Source: Malania oleifera (Eukaryota; Streptophyta; Magnoliopsida; Santalales; Ximeniaceae). Taken from it: a stretch of 64,000 nt of DNA. The notes under the pieces are model-generated. The model was not told where the DNA came from and did no database searches. It saw only the letters and a list, made by a program, of their open reading frames with translations. Each line of letters begins with the position of its first letter. The first letter of the stretch is position 1. The stretch covers positions 40,737,390-40,801,389 of the forward strand of contig NC_080425.1 in assembly GCF_029873635.1 (NCBI RefSeq), in the 5' to 3' direction. Both the position numbers and the translations under genes were made by a program. This document shows positions 22,292-34,472 of this stretch, one piece after another.

Positions 22292-25200
22292 ATGGCACAT
22301 ATCGGTGTAACTCCATTCGGTGAGGGACACTCATCCACTAGACCACCCATTTTCTGTGGTGTAAATTACACCTATTGGAAACGTAGGATGAGCATATACC
22401 TATTGAACGTAAATTGGAAGGTATGGAAAATAGTGACCAAGGAAATTCATATTCCCATGAAAATAATTGATAAGATTAATGTACCTAAAACTGAAGATGA
22501 GTATACAGAGGAACACTGGAAATCAGTACAAATCAATGCTACTGCCATGAACTTGCTTTTTTGTGCATTAGATGTCAATGAATTTAATAGGGTAATGGCA
22601 TGTAACTCGGCTAAAGAAATTTGGAAAAAATTAGAAGCTACATATGAAGGCACTAAGGAAGTAAAAGACAGTAGGATAGACATGCTCACTAGTGAATATG
22701 AAGCATTTAAAATGAATACTGATGAATATATACAATCCATGTACACTAGATTCACACACATCATTAATTCTTTAAATACACTTGGAAAGACTTACCCTAC
22801 TTATGAGTTGATCAGAAAAATACTCAGGGGATTACCCCCAGTGTGGGAAGTGAAAGCTACGGCAATAGCAGAAGGGAGAAATTTCAAGGAGATGTTGGTG
22901 GACGAACTCATTGGATCGCTCATCACCTATGAGCTGGCAATAAATGAGAGAAAAAATGAGCAAAGCAAAGCAAAGAAGGTCACTGCACTTAAGGCATCAT
23001 CAAGCTACTCAAGTGAAGGAAGTGATTCCAAAATGGATGATGACATGGCCTTACTAACTAAGAAGTTTAGGAAATTCTTGAAGAAGAACAAGAAGTTCAA
23101 TAGAAAATTTCGAAACTCAAAATCAAAAAGACGAAAGTCGAGCATGAAGAAAAATAAGGAAGATCCTCCAACATGCTACAACTTCCGAGAGGTTGGACAC
23201 ATCAAGCCTAAGTGTTCCAAATTAGTGAAAGCCTCAAAGAAAAAGAAGAAGGCGCTGAAAGTCGGTTGGGATACTCACAGCACTAGCGGTTTAGAATCTG
23301 AATCCAGCGACGATGAGATTGCCAATCTATGTCTAATGGCACATGATGACCTTGAGATATGCTTAAGAACAGAATCCTCAAAAGATAAATGGTATATGGA
23401 TAGCAGATGCTCACGTCACATGACCGGGGATAAAGCGAAGTTCACATTCATCATACCCAAGGGTGAAGGATTTGTCACTTTTGAAGACAATGCTAAGGGA
23501 AGGATCACAAGTGTAAGTAAAGTTGGTAAGGACTCTTCATTAATTATAGATGATTTTTTATTGGTTGAAGGGTTAAAGCACAACTTATTAAGTGTAAGTC
23601 AATTGTGTGATAAAGGTTACAAAGTGTCTTTTGAACATGACAAGTGCATAGTTGAACACAAGACTAATAATAAGATATTGTTCACTGCTGAACGTCATGA
23701 AAATGTATATACCACAAGCTTTGATAACTTAACTTCACAAAGTGTGACATGCTTATCTGCTATGAACGAAATTAGCTGGTTTTGGCATAGGAGACTAGGA
23801 CATGCAAATATGGATTTAATCTCAAAACTTGTTAAGAAAGAATTAGTTAAAGGACTACCTAAGACTAAATTCGTGAAAGATAAAATTTGTGATGCATGTC
23901 AACTAGGAAAACAAGCAAGAACAAGCTTTAAGAAGAAGAAAGAAATCTCCACTACTAGGCCACTCCAAATGCTACACTTAGACTTATTTGAACCAAATCC
24001 AATTCAAAGTTTAGAAGGAAAATCATACGCCTTTGTCATAGTGGATGATTTTTCAAGATATCCATGGGTACTATTCTTAGTTCACAAAAATGAAGCATGT
24101 GAACAATTTATAAACCTATGCAAGAAAATCCAAAATAAAAAGGGATATACGATCACACAAATTAGAAGTGATAAGGGTAGAGAATTTAAGAATCAAGGCA
24201 TGGAAGACTATTGTAATTCATTAGGAATTGCCCATAATTTTTTAGCTCCTAAAACACCACAACAGAATGGTGTAGTTGAAAGGAAAAATAGGTATGTACA
24301 AGAAATGGCCAAAATTATGCTTAACGAATATAAACTACCTAAGTATTTCTGGGCTGAGGCAGTGAATACCGCCTGCTATATCTTAAATAAAGTTCTGATT
24401 AGACCATCACTTAATAAGATTCCTTACGAATTATGGAATGGTCATAGACCGAACATATCATATTTTCATGTCTTTGGTTGTAAATGTTTTGTGCTTAGAG
24501 ACAATAAGTATCTAGGAAAGTTTGATGTGAAATCTGATGAAGGTATCTTCCTAGGGTATGCCTTAGATAGTAAAGCCTATAAAGTATATAACAAACGATT
24601 ATTGACGGTTATAGAATCTATTCATGTAGTGTTCGATGAGTCAAATCCCTTCTCCAAAAGAACTAGTGATGAAGATGAAATTGAATTAAACAAGGAATTT
24701 GAAGAACCATCCATTGAGAATGATTCAGAAACGAAAAATGAAATTAAGGAACCATCCGCTGAAACTATTCAAATTGAAAATGAGGTTAATGAACCACCTA
24801 GAGAATGGAAATATATAAATAATCATCCCATTGATCAAATAATAGGTGAACCATTACGTGGAGTAGCCACTTGATCCTCTCTTAGGAATATGATTTGTCA
24901 CACTGCATTTCTATCTCAAGAAGAACCTAAGAATGTGAGTGAAGCTATAGAGGATGAATCATGGATGTTGTCCATGCAAGAAGAGTTAAATCAGTTTGAG
25001 AGGAATAAAGTATAGACACTAGTTCCCAGACCTGAGGATAAATCAATCATTGGAACCAAATGGATATATAAGAATAAGAAGGATGAACATGGAATAGTTG
25101 TGAGAAATAAGGCTAAATTAGTAGCTTAGAGATATAATTAAGAAGAAGGTATAGATTTTGAAGAAACATTTGCACCTGTAGCTAGAATGGAAGCCATTCG

Positions 25201-26458
25201 AATGCTTTTAGCATATGCAACTTTTAAGGATTTCAAGTTATATCAAATGGACGTCAAGAGCGCATTCTTAAATGGCTACATAAATGAAGAAGTGTATGTA
25301 GAACAACCCCCAGGTTTTGAAAACCACAAGAGTCCAAATCATGTTTATAAACTAACAAAAGCCTTGTACGGTTTAAAGCAAGCTCCTAGAGCTTGGTATG
25401 AAAGGCTAAGTGGTTTTCTATTAGAGAATGGATTTATCAAAGGAAAGATAGATACAACTCTATTCATAAAGTCTAAGAAAGATGACATTCTCCTAGTTCA
25501 AATAAATGTAAACGACATCATATTTGGCGCTACGAATAAAGAATTATGTGATGAATTTGCCAATACCATGCAAAATGAATTTGAGATGAGCATGATGGGT
25601 GAATTAAATTTCTTCCTAGGACTTCAGATCAAACAAGAAAAACATGGAATATTCATAAATCAATCAAAGTATATTCGAGACCTACTCAAAAATTTTAATA
25701 TGAAAGATGGAAAAATATTAGGTACACCTATGAGCACTTCATTTAAATTAGACAAAGATGAACAAGGTATACCAGTAGATGTCAAACTTTTTTATGGAAT
25801 GATTGGTAGCTTATTATATTTGACTGTCAGTAGACCTGATATAATGTTTAGCATATATTTGTGCGCAAGATTTCAGTCTACACCAAAAGAGTCACACTTG
25901 TTAACTGTTAAACGAATACTTAGATGCCTAATAGGAACTGTGGAAATTGGATTATGGTATCCTAAGTACACATCTTTTGAGATTATCAGCTATTCAGATG
26001 CTGATTTTGCGAGTAACAAAGTGGATAGGAAGAGCATGAGTGGTACTTGTCATTTCTTAGGACATTCCTTAGTCTTTTGGTTTTCTAAGAAGCAAAATTC
26101 AGTTGCTTTTTCCACTGTTGGGGCTGAATATATAGCGGCAGGGAGCTGTCGTGCTCAAACCCTATACATGAAGCAACAACTAAAGGAATTCGGATTAAGT
26201 TATAAAACAATCCCTATTAGATGCAACAATAGGAGTGCAATAAACATCTCAAAGAATCTCATATTACATTCACGAACTAAGCATATAGAAATATGACATT
26301 ATTTTCTTCATGACCATGTACAAAAAGGGGATGTGACACTTGACTTTGTATGCACAGATAAACAATGGGCAGATATATTCACTAAACCACTTGCAGAGGA
26401 TAGGTTTATCCATATTAGGCGAGAATTAGGTCTCATGCATAGTCGAGAGGTTGCCTAG
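22292..26458 (+). pseudogene. C1 gag-pol polyprotein with five in-frame stops
   Basis: One continuous frame of 1,389 codons without any frameshift. Stops are TGA 24872, TAG 25013, TAG 25127, TAA 25139 and TGA 26294; the natural end is TAG 26456-26458. Domains in order: gag (residues 1-290), a zinc knuckle at 295-308 whose second Cys is Phe (C295, F298, H303, C308), protease with DSRCSRHM (Gly to Arg), integrase with HRRLGH/CDACQLGK zinc ligands and core motifs HLDLF, IRSDKGREF and GVVERKN, RT with [12 protein letters not shown] and [15 protein letters not shown], and RNase H ([15 protein letters not shown]). The RT catalytic pair reads VNDI instead of VDDI. A gag-pol in one frame is normal for copia. 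It is inactive by stops and by active-site changes, but decay is mild. Confidence 0.93.
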
Positions 26459-27023
26459 AATTATATTGGATGATATAATTTAGGGGGAGCAACGTCACTT
26501 AAAGATGTAATCACTTGGTATCAAATCAATCAATCAACATTTGTGCACATTCGACATAACATTAGTCCACATTTGGTACCACATCAATCAATATTTGGTA
26601 TCCTCACATAATCACTGAAACTTATGCATTAGCAAGAGGGATGGTTGGTGTAAAAAGGGGAGAAGTAAAATTTTTCCAAATATGATGGTTGAACAAGATT
26701 AAAACTTTAAAATTTCAAAGGGGAGAAGAACATAAGGTTATGTCCATTCATGTCTTATTATTTTACACCTTTTTTTTATGTCAAAAAGGGGAGGAGAATG
26801 AGCAAAATTTGTTATTGATGTTATACAAAGGGGGAGATATGCAAAGGGGAAGAAGGATAATAGCACCACAAACAAAAATTGTTGAAACATCATTAGCATA
26901 TTCATTATGAGCATATTGTCAGTCATTGAATATTTGATGCATTAATTGAGGGGGAGCTTTGTTAGGCGTAACCCATTATATATTTTTTTTCTCATGTATT
27001 TGTCATCATAAAAAGGGGGACAT
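26459..27023 (+). promoter_or_regulatory. C1 polypurine-tract array before the 3' LTR
   Basis: At least eight PPT-like words occur: near 26481 (TAGGGGGAG), 26656 (AAAAGGGGAGAAG), 26718 (AAGGGGAGAAG), 26787 (AAAAGGGGAGGAG), 26829 (AAAGGGGGAGA), 26839 (AAAGGGGAAG), 26949 (GAGGGGGAG) and 27010 (AAAAAGGGGGA). The last, adjacent to the 3' LTR, is the likely plus-strand primer. No open frame of note lies here. Confidence 0.8.
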
Positions 27024-28314
27024 TATTGACTCTACGAGTCCAATCCTGTTTTGATAATGTCAAATCACTTGGTATTTGATCTGTGCAATTGATATTGTAA
27101 ACAGGAAGTATATTAAGCATGCACGGAAGGATAACGAGTCATGGAAGTCATAAAGTAAAGCTTACATATCTTGGCAAGATCCATGGAACTCAAAGATTAC
27201 GAGAATCAACATGCAAGCGGCAAAATTCAAGAACATCATGGCAATGGGTACTTAGAACTCATGTACTTACATTTTCATATGATTTAGTTTGAGGCTCAAA
27301 TCATATCATAGAATGACTTTAGGACTCATGCATTTCATGAACATCATTAGGGGACTTTCATGGACTTAGAAATATTTTTAAAACCCAGAAAAGTATTTTT
27401 ATAAAGGACCCAAAAATGAAAGCAAAGCAGAATTTTAAATTAGAAAATAAAAATTCAGGAAATGGCCACTTCAGTAGCCTAAAGAATTTTTTCAGGAGCC
27501 TAAAGATTAAGTTCGGTAGCCTGAAGAATTAATGGGAAACGCAAAAATTGATCGAAGCACTTCGGTTGCTTGAACCTCACTTTAGGCGCCTGACCCTGTA
27601 TTCCAAGTTAATTTTTCAAAGCCTTAAGGGACTTCAGTCGTCTGGGCTTCGACCTCAGTCGCCTGAACTTGCGGGAAAACATAAAAATCTAATTTTTATT
27701 AAAAGGACTCGCGAGATATTTTTTTGTTCCAACAGTTGAGATCAATTCTAAAGGTAAGACACTATATATACTGAATATCTAAACCCTAGTACATAAGAAA
27801 AAGAAATCCAAAACGAAAAGAGAAGAGAAGAGAACTTTGTTTGAAAGAGAATTGAGAAATCTGAGCGTAAAGCTATACGATTGCCTGCACTCTAGCTTAT
27901 ATTCATCAAGCTTAAGCAAATCTACTTTGGAAATCAAAAGGGGAATCATTTACACAACTTTATATCTTCTTGGTATTGAGGTTTGGTTGATTCATTTAGC
28001 TTTTCCAAGAGATTTTCATATCAACATCTGTTATTGAATATCTTTAGAGAAGTTTGGTATTGAGTTTTTCATATTCATATAAAGATTGTTTTTGCCGAGT
28101 TGAATACTTGAGAAAGTTTTTATTTGGCCATTGTTTAAAGAATAATCATTCAAGTGTGTTCAAAGTTAAAGACGTGATATTTTGGTTACTTCTAAACTAG
28201 TTGATTAGATATCCTAAGAAGTGCATAACTGTATCTATACATATTGAAGGATAGTTTCTGAAAATCATATATTAAGCTTTTGATCCTTGGTATTCTCATC
28301 ATATAGATACATAC

Positions 28315-28363
<49 letters not shown>

Positions 28364-29159
28364 GCCAAATACTACCAAGATCACATTGAGATTGAAATCT
28401 TGAAAGAAATATTGTTTTTGACAAAGTGTGTGTCAAATCTTTGCAATCTCCAAAGCTGTTTTTGTATTCAAAGATTTAAATTAAGTTCTCCAAAGTAGTG
28501 ATTTATATAAATATTTTTGAGAGATTTGATAAAAAGAATTTTGTGTGTGGAAGCATATCATATATAAACGATTGCATCATTTCATACATTCTGAGTTTCA
28601 AGTTTAATCATATGTTAATGTATTAGGAATTTGAATTGTACTCACTAGCTTTTATTGAAAGCAATTTTGAGTGTTTTACAGATTCATTGTATTCACGGTT
28701 CGGCTTGTGAACTAGGGTCTGAGGAGAGAGATGTATCTCTTGTAAGCAGTAGAGTAGGAGGGAGTTGTACCTCTTGTAAGCAACAGATTGTAAGGAAAGC
28801 TCTGTACCAATTTAAGGAGCAGGGATTTTAGTGAAATCCTTGAGTGGGTTGCTCAAGGCGAGGACGTAGGCCAAGTTGGCTGAACCTTATAAAAATTGCG
28901 TTTGTCTTCTCTCTTCCCTTAACTCTTTACTTTCCATATTATATCTTATTATTAGTATTGCATGTGTATGTTGAATAGCTCTACCACACATTTAATTGGG
29001 TAAAAAGAACGTAATGATAAATCAAATTTAAGTTAGTTATAAATCCCAGCAATTAATTTGGTAAATATACAAATAGGGATTAAGTGGTAAATAGGTTCAA
29101 AGAATTTTAAAGTACGCAATTCACCCCCCCCCCCTCTTGAGATTACACCTTAATCAACA
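27024..29159 (+). repeat. 3' LTR of C1
   Basis: Starts TATTGACTC (TG changed to TA) and ends TCAACA. Compared with the 5' LTR it lacks short segments of the AGGCGCCTGAA-rich zone, has an expanded TACA/TA tract (about 28307-28359) and a C-run at 29124-29134. Confidence 0.92.
28307..28359. repeat. (CATA)n(TA)n microsatellite in the C1 3' LTR
   Basis: Expanded relative to the same site in the 5' LTR (about 21420-21442). Confidence 0.9.
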
Positions 29160-29308
29160 CAACATAAAGGCATCACGTATGTAACCATATATTGGTGGAA
29201 TGAAATAGAAATGGAATCAACTGAATGCTTTTAGATGTTTTCAAATCTTTCACTCCATGTTTAACCTTTAGCTTTCTATTAATTCCTACAAAATTTGATA
29301 AAGAAACT

Positions 29309-29496
29309 TGTTGGCCTAACAAGGCTTATCTCATTCTAATGATAAAAAATCAAGGTTCCTTAACATGTCTTTGTGAGTTTAAGTTTCAGGACTTAAGCGA
29401 GTTTAAGATTTCAAGCGGATATGCTTGAAGAGTCTGAATGGAAAATCACACTTAAGGCTATTAAGCATGATAAACATTAAGGTTCAAGTTATGTGA
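29309..29496 (+). repeat. C2 5' LTR, first part
   Basis: Starts TGTTGGCCTAACAAGGCTTA, matching the minus-strand start of the solo LTR at 55357 including the following gataaaaaatcaaggt. It is interrupted at 29496 by G1 and resumes at 45138. Confidence 0.8.
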
Positions 29497-29757
29497 TGTA
29501 GGGACCCAAAGAATTATAGTAATTTAATGATAAAAGAAAGGATAGAAGTGGGAATTTTTAAGGGAGTCACTGCAAAGTCTCGTCGACGAACGCTCTGCTT
29601 TCATCAACGAACAGGCTTCTTGGGATCGTCGACGTGGACACGTGTCTCGTCAATGAGAAAGTACCGAGATGGTCATTTTCAGGGCTTGAATTTCATCAAC
29701 GAACTCTCTTCTAGGCCTCGTCGACGACGTGACGTGTCTTGTCGACAAAGGTTGGTC

Positions 29758-29765
29758 TATAAATA
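29758..29765 (+). promoter_or_regulatory. TATA box of the G1 5' LTR
   Basis: TATAAATA followed by AGGCTCAAATC; conserved at 43257-43264 in the 3' LTR. Confidence 0.65.
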
Positions 29766-30527
29766 GGCTCAAATCCAGTTTTCTGCAAGAAAAATTCAGC
29801 CAAACCCTTTTCTCTCTCTCCCACTTCGGCTCCCTCACCTTCTCTCTTCGATTTCGACCCCGTTCTTTGCTGGTTCAATGATAGGAAGCTGCCACGTCAC
29901 TCTTGGGAAGATTCTCTGCACATCTGCTAGAGTGATTCTTCGGTTAGGCTAACTTGTGAACCATCCCAAAATTTGGATAAGTTAGTTAATTTCAGTTTAT
30001 TTAGGTTTTTGGTGTTTTTGGACTGAGAAGAACATGTTAGGTAAGATAATACTGAGGTTTTGTGGGGAAAATATCAATTTCAGGGTGTTGAGATGGGGAC
30101 CACATAGGTGTGATTTTTGGAGTAATTCATGGGCTTTTTCATAAGTCGGGTAAGGGGATAAACTAAGTTAGCTTCCTTATGAAAATATATTTATTATTTT
30201 ACAGCATTTAAATTCAAGTAAATATGTATATTGTAGAATTATGCTGAAAAAAAATGTTGTTGATCAGAAAATATGATTTTCATGTGTGATATTAGAAATA
30301 TGATTTTAGAATAGAATTTACGTTCCGAATATTATCCCTTTTGTGTGGCATGAGTAACATTTACCATGGAAATTATGATGCTGAACTATTATGTTTTCTC
30401 AGAATAATATGTTTTCAAAATCAGCATGTTATTACTGTTTTCAGGAAGGTACTAAAACGATAAGGGAACTATGTTTTAAGTATGGTATTGAAACAGTACA
30501 GAGATTTCAAATTATGTATGTTTAAAT

Positions 30528-30740
30528 ATATGCCGGCGTAAGGGCTGTGATTTTTCATGATATGATATGATATGCTGACGTAAGGGTCGTGCTTTAATAT
30601 GACATGTCGGCATAAGGGCTATGATTTTAATATGATATGTTATGCCGGCATAAGGGTCATGGATTTCATGTTTTACAATGGCAGCATAACGGTCGTGATT
30701 TATAAGATACAAATTGCCAACATAAGGGCCGTGATTTTTG
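30528..30740. repeat. Imperfect tandem repeats in the G1 LTR
   Basis: Six copies of a unit of roughly 35-45 bases built on TATGCCGGCATAAGGGTCGTGATTT. A shorter version with four copies is in the 3' LTR (about 44030-44165). Confidence 0.8.
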
Positions 30741-31718
30741 TGTTATGATATGCAAAATTCATGAAATATTTTCTTGACTTATATTATTATGAAACAGCTA
30801 TGTATCATTATTTGAGATTTACTATATGTTATTAGAACCCGGATAGTTTGGTTTAGGCATTCACGAAGCACGGTACCGTAGTTATATGATCACGATCATT
30901 TATATGTTAGTGCTACCACTTGCCGTAAGGGGCAGTGGGAGATCGGAAGTCGATGTGGTTTTATGGTAGTGCAGGCATCCCTATGGTGTCCATACTAGGA
31001 GGGGCAGACCCATCGTTCTTACAGACTTATGTTGATCTAGTGTGGTCGGCCAGCCATTGCTAGGTCCCGCCTTCGGGCCACACAACCCAGTCATGTGGGG
31101 GTATGACATGACACCAATCAGCTATCCATCCATGATGTTATTTCCTGTGTAGTTATATAAGATGATTTTTATGTATAGAAACTCAGTATGATATACCATG
31201 TTATGAGAAATTATGTTTTCCCTAGATATGCTATAGACAATTTTTTCAAATATAATCTACGTACTGTTATACGTGTAACACGATAATACTCATGTTGCCA
31301 CACATTGATATTAGTTTCTTTCTCTTACTGAGAGGTGTCACACCCCAGCTATATAAACATTTCAGAAGCCCCAAATAGAAGAGTGGATAAAGCTCCACAG
31401 CGATAGAGTTCTACTGTTCTACCCTATCTGAAGGGTAAGTCATTTTGCTAGGGTCTGACGGAGTTTTGGGTGGTGACCCTAGGGAACTTTTGGATATTTT
31501 GGGATGTGTGTATGTATGTGACAGTTGAAGTAAAACACTGGTATTGTGTTGGATGGATGATTTGATATGTATGTGATTTCAAGTTTCCCTTTGCCTAGGT
31601 ATTAGTGTTGTATTTCAGGTATATTCCTGGTACTCATGGGTCTAGATTGATTATGTTTTACCAGGTTTATTATGCTTTTTAAAAAAAATTATGGTAAAAT
31701 CAGTATGTCGTTACAGTT

Positions 31719-31731
31719 TGGTATCAGAGCC
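31719..31731 (+). other. G1 primer-binding site, internal A
   Basis: TGGTATCAGAGCC, the exact tRNA-iMet type site, four bases inside the LTR. The decayed counterpart of internal B (TGATATCAGAGCC) is at 37882-37894. Confidence 0.9.
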
Positions 31732-32021
31732 TAGGTTGCGAGGTTCTATAGACTTTAAAGTGCAGCAAAAACAATACCATAGTTTAGGAAAAAGATTTAA
31801 GGTTTTGTTCTGCAGTCTAAAGGCAAAATTTTCATGGTGGTTTCTGTGTCTTTCCTAAGGTGACAATTTCAAGAAAGTCATAGTAAACTATTGCTGGGTT
31901 GTGTTTTTAAAGTGTAGGACTGAATCTTGAAATAAGATAAGGATGTCAAGATAGGGGATTTTGGTTAGATGTGTAAGTTAAAAGGATAGGGTCCCTACGT
32001 CATGTTTATTGTCTTTACAGG

Positions 32022-33010
32022 ATGGACCCTGGAGGAGGTAGTGCCCATGCGAGCGGTAGTGACGGTGCAGGGCCCTCGAGTACAAGCGAGGCTGATTTTG
32101 ATGCGGTATTACGTTGTGTGGCTCAACAGGTTATGGCTGAGATCGCTAGGAGCTCCAGGGAGCTGGGAGGCCTGTCTACAGGCCATAGGTGCACAATAGA
32201 GAAATTTACCAAGATAAATCCTCCGGCATTTTCAGGAGGAGTTGATTCTGCAGCCGCCGAGAATTGGATGCAAGAGATTGAGAAAGTTTTGGCAGTATTA
32301 CAGTGTATGGAGGAGCAGAGGTTCCTCTTCTCTAGATATAAATTGGCAGGGGAGGCTGAAAAGTGGTGGACTGCTGTGAGACTTCTGGAGTAGCAAAGGA
32401 CGACGCCGATAGCTATGACATGGGACTGATTTAAAAAACTATTCTTTGACATATATTTCCCAGCCACTGTCAAGGAAGCTAAAGTAGAAGAGTTCCTAAA
32501 TTTGAAGCAGGTACAGTAGTCGGTCCAGTAGTATGCAGCACAGTTTATAGAGCTATCTCGCTTTGCCCCGTATATTGTTCCTGATGAAGTACAAATGGCG
32601 AGAATGTTTGAAAGGGGATTGAGGCGAGGAATATATAAGCAAGTGGTAGTACTGAAGATACAGGATTTTTCTGAGTTAGTTGATAAAGCAGCTTTAGCCG
32701 AGGCTAGTGAGCACATGAATGCAGAGGAGCAGAGACAGAAGAAGAGATCTACACCTTCAGGCTTCCAGAAGGGAGCAAGGCAGGGTCAGTGGAGCAGAGG
32801 AAACTATGGCAGAGGAAAAAGGTAGGAGACTAAAGGTCGTGAGTTGCAGACGGTGCAGAATTTTCCTGTCTGTCAGACTTGTGGGAAGAGACACTTAGGA
32901 GAGTGTCAAGTGGGGAGAATTGTCTGCTATCACTGCAGTAGGCAAGGACATCTGGTGCAAGATTTCCCTACACCACCTGATACCACTCTTGCTCCTAGAC
33001 CGTACTAGGG
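32022..33010 (+). pseudogene. G1 internal A gag
   Basis: From ATG 32022 the frame reads MDPGGGSAHASGSDG, then the gag core (ENWMQEIEKVLAVLQCMEEQ, LAGEAEKWWTAVRLLE) to a TAG at 32391, and continues in the same frame through several stops with [13 protein letters not shown] (from 32595) and a basic linker. The zinc knuckle at 32925-32966 is CYHCSRQGHLVQDF, its last Cys replaced by Phe. Stops rather than frameshifts dominate, as with methylation-driven C-to-T decay. Confidence 0.9.
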
Positions 33011-33059
33011 AGGCTATCAAGTGCCCCGCCGAGGCCAGTAGAGGAATGTAGCTCCAGCA

Positions 33060-33898
33060 ATGGTCTATGTTTTGACGCCTGGAGATGCTGAGACAGCTAG
33101 CGATGTGGTGACATGTATGATTAATATGCTTTCATTTAAAGTTATTGTATTGTTTGATTCAGGGGCCACACACTCATTCGTGTCTATAGGGTGGATTAGA
33201 TTATGTGGGGCAGAAACATAGTTGTTAGACACTGAATTGTTTGTAGCTACACCGACAGGGTCAGTAGTAAGGTGTTGTAGAGTGTTCCAAGGCTATCCAG
33301 TTGATATTCTAGGAAAAGTCTTGCTAGCTGATTTGATCGTATTGGATATGCATGGGTTCGATGTAATTTTTGGTATAGACTGGTTGGCAGCCAATTACGC
33401 CAGTATAGACTGTCATTTGAAAGAAGTAATATTCAGACCTCTGGGAAGACCAAAATTCATATTCATAGGGTCGCGTGTGCAATCCTAGCCTCAGTTAGTA
33501 TCAGCCATACAGGCAAGGGGACTACTTCTCAACGGTTGTCAGGGGTTCGTGGCCTTTGTGAAGAGATGTCAGAAAACGAATTGAAGCTGGGCAATATACC
33601 AATGGTTAAGGAGTTTCCAGACGTTTTTCCAAAAGATCTGCTTAGGTTACCTCCCGACCGCGAGGTAGATTTCATTATTGATCTACTTCCTGGGACGACG
33701 CCGATTTCTAAAGCTCCGTATAAAATGGCTCCAGCAGAGTTGGGAGAGTTAAAAGATTAGTTGCAAGACTTGCTAGATAAGGGTTTTATTTGGCCCAGTA
33801 TATCATTGTGGGGAGCTCCAGTGTTATTTGTAAAGAAAAAGGACGGGTTCATGAGAATGTGTATAGACTACAGGGAAATTAATAAGGTGACAATCAAG
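33060..33898 (+). pseudogene. G1 internal A protease and RT N-terminus, truncated
   Basis: The retropepsin motif FDSGATHSFVS has its catalytic Asp codon at 33156, followed by [20 protein letters not shown] frame change near 33490-33535 precedes the RT fingers: [55 protein letters not shown] and [14 protein letters not shown]. It stops abruptly at 33898, before the catalytic palm, where LTR-derived sequence begins. RNase H and integrase are missing from this copy. Confidence 0.9.
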
Positions 33899-34472
33899 TA
33901 GTATGCAGCGCGGTTTGCTGAACTATTATGCTTTCTCAAAATAATATTTTTTCAAAATCAGCATATTATTACTGTTTTCAAGAAGGTATTAAAACGATCA
34001 GCATATCCATTGATGATGTTATTTCCTATGCAGTTATATGAGATGATTTTTATGTATAGAAACTCAATATGATATACCATGTTATGAGAAATTATGTTTT
34101 CCCCAGATATGTTATAGACAGTTTTATCAAATATAATCTATATACTGTTATACATATAACATGATAATACTTATGTTGCCACACACTGATATTAGTTTCT
34201 TTCCCTTACTGAGAGGTGTCTCACCCTAACTATATAAACATTTCAGAAGCCCCAAATAGAAGAGCGGATAGAGCTCCACAGCGATAGAGTTCTACTGTTC
34301 TACCCTATCTAAAGGGTAAGTCATTTTGCTAGGGTCTGATGGATTTTTGGGTGATGACCCTAGGGCACTTTTGGATATTTTGGGATGTGTGCATGTTTAT
34401 GACAGTTGAAGTAAAACACTGGTATTATGTTGGATGGATGATTTGATATGTATGTGATTTTAAGTTTCCCAC
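33899..34472 (+). repeat. G1 middle LTR, left part, internally deleted
   Basis: 33899-33916 (tagtatgcagcgcggttt) resembles a gag segment (32526-32543). 33917 onwards matches the outer LTR from about 30385, with a deletion of about 660 bases at 33997. The hairpin TGAGAGGTGTCTCA is intact at 34210-34223. The LTR is cut at the chimeric insert and finishes at 37755-37878 with CGTTACA. Confidence 0.85.

Larger units (their letters stand above)
20054..29159 (+). mobile_element. Copia element C1, Sirevirus-like, full length
   Basis: LTRs of about 2.2 kb at 20054-22236 and 27024-29159, a primer site, a single gag-pol frame, and a run of polypurine tracts. Flanks CAAGA (20049-20053) and CAACA (29160-29164) are a target duplication with one change. 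Long LTRs, the gag zinc knuckle and a series of PPT-like words upstream of the 3' LTR are Sirevirus traits. No envelope-like frame lies between RNase H and the PPTs. Confidence 0.92.
14670..29164 (-). mobile_element. Copia element C3 (Tork-like), containing element C1
   Basis: LTRs are at 14670-15252 (3') and 19443-20053 (5', with its last five bases restored at 29160-29164). Perfect 5-bp target duplications TAAAG lie at 14665-14669 and 29165-29169. The right copy is found only after removing the C1 insertion, which confirms both boundaries and the nesting. The internal region (15253-19442, 4.2 kb) has gag, protease, integrase, RT and RNase H in Ty1/copia order on the minus strand, all decayed. 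Confidence 0.9.
29497..31715 (+). repeat. G1 5' LTR
   Basis: 2,219 bp. The U3-like part (29575-29760) has several TCGTCGACGA-type palindromes, followed by the TATA box. A (TATGCCGGCATAAGGG)-type repeat array is at 30528-30740. The hairpin word TGAGAGGTGTCaCA is at 31329-31342. Confidence 0.92.

Noticed and set aside
26689..26910. 73-codon frame between C1 pol and 3' LTR as an envelope-like gene
   Set aside because: Too short, lies over the PPT-like array, no signal peptide or membrane pattern typical of Sirevirus env-like frames.
32123..32716. 197-codon open frame on the minus strand
   Set aside because: Antisense of G1 internal A gag. A parallel frame is antisense of internal B gag (38338-38877). 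They arise from sense codon bias, not coding.
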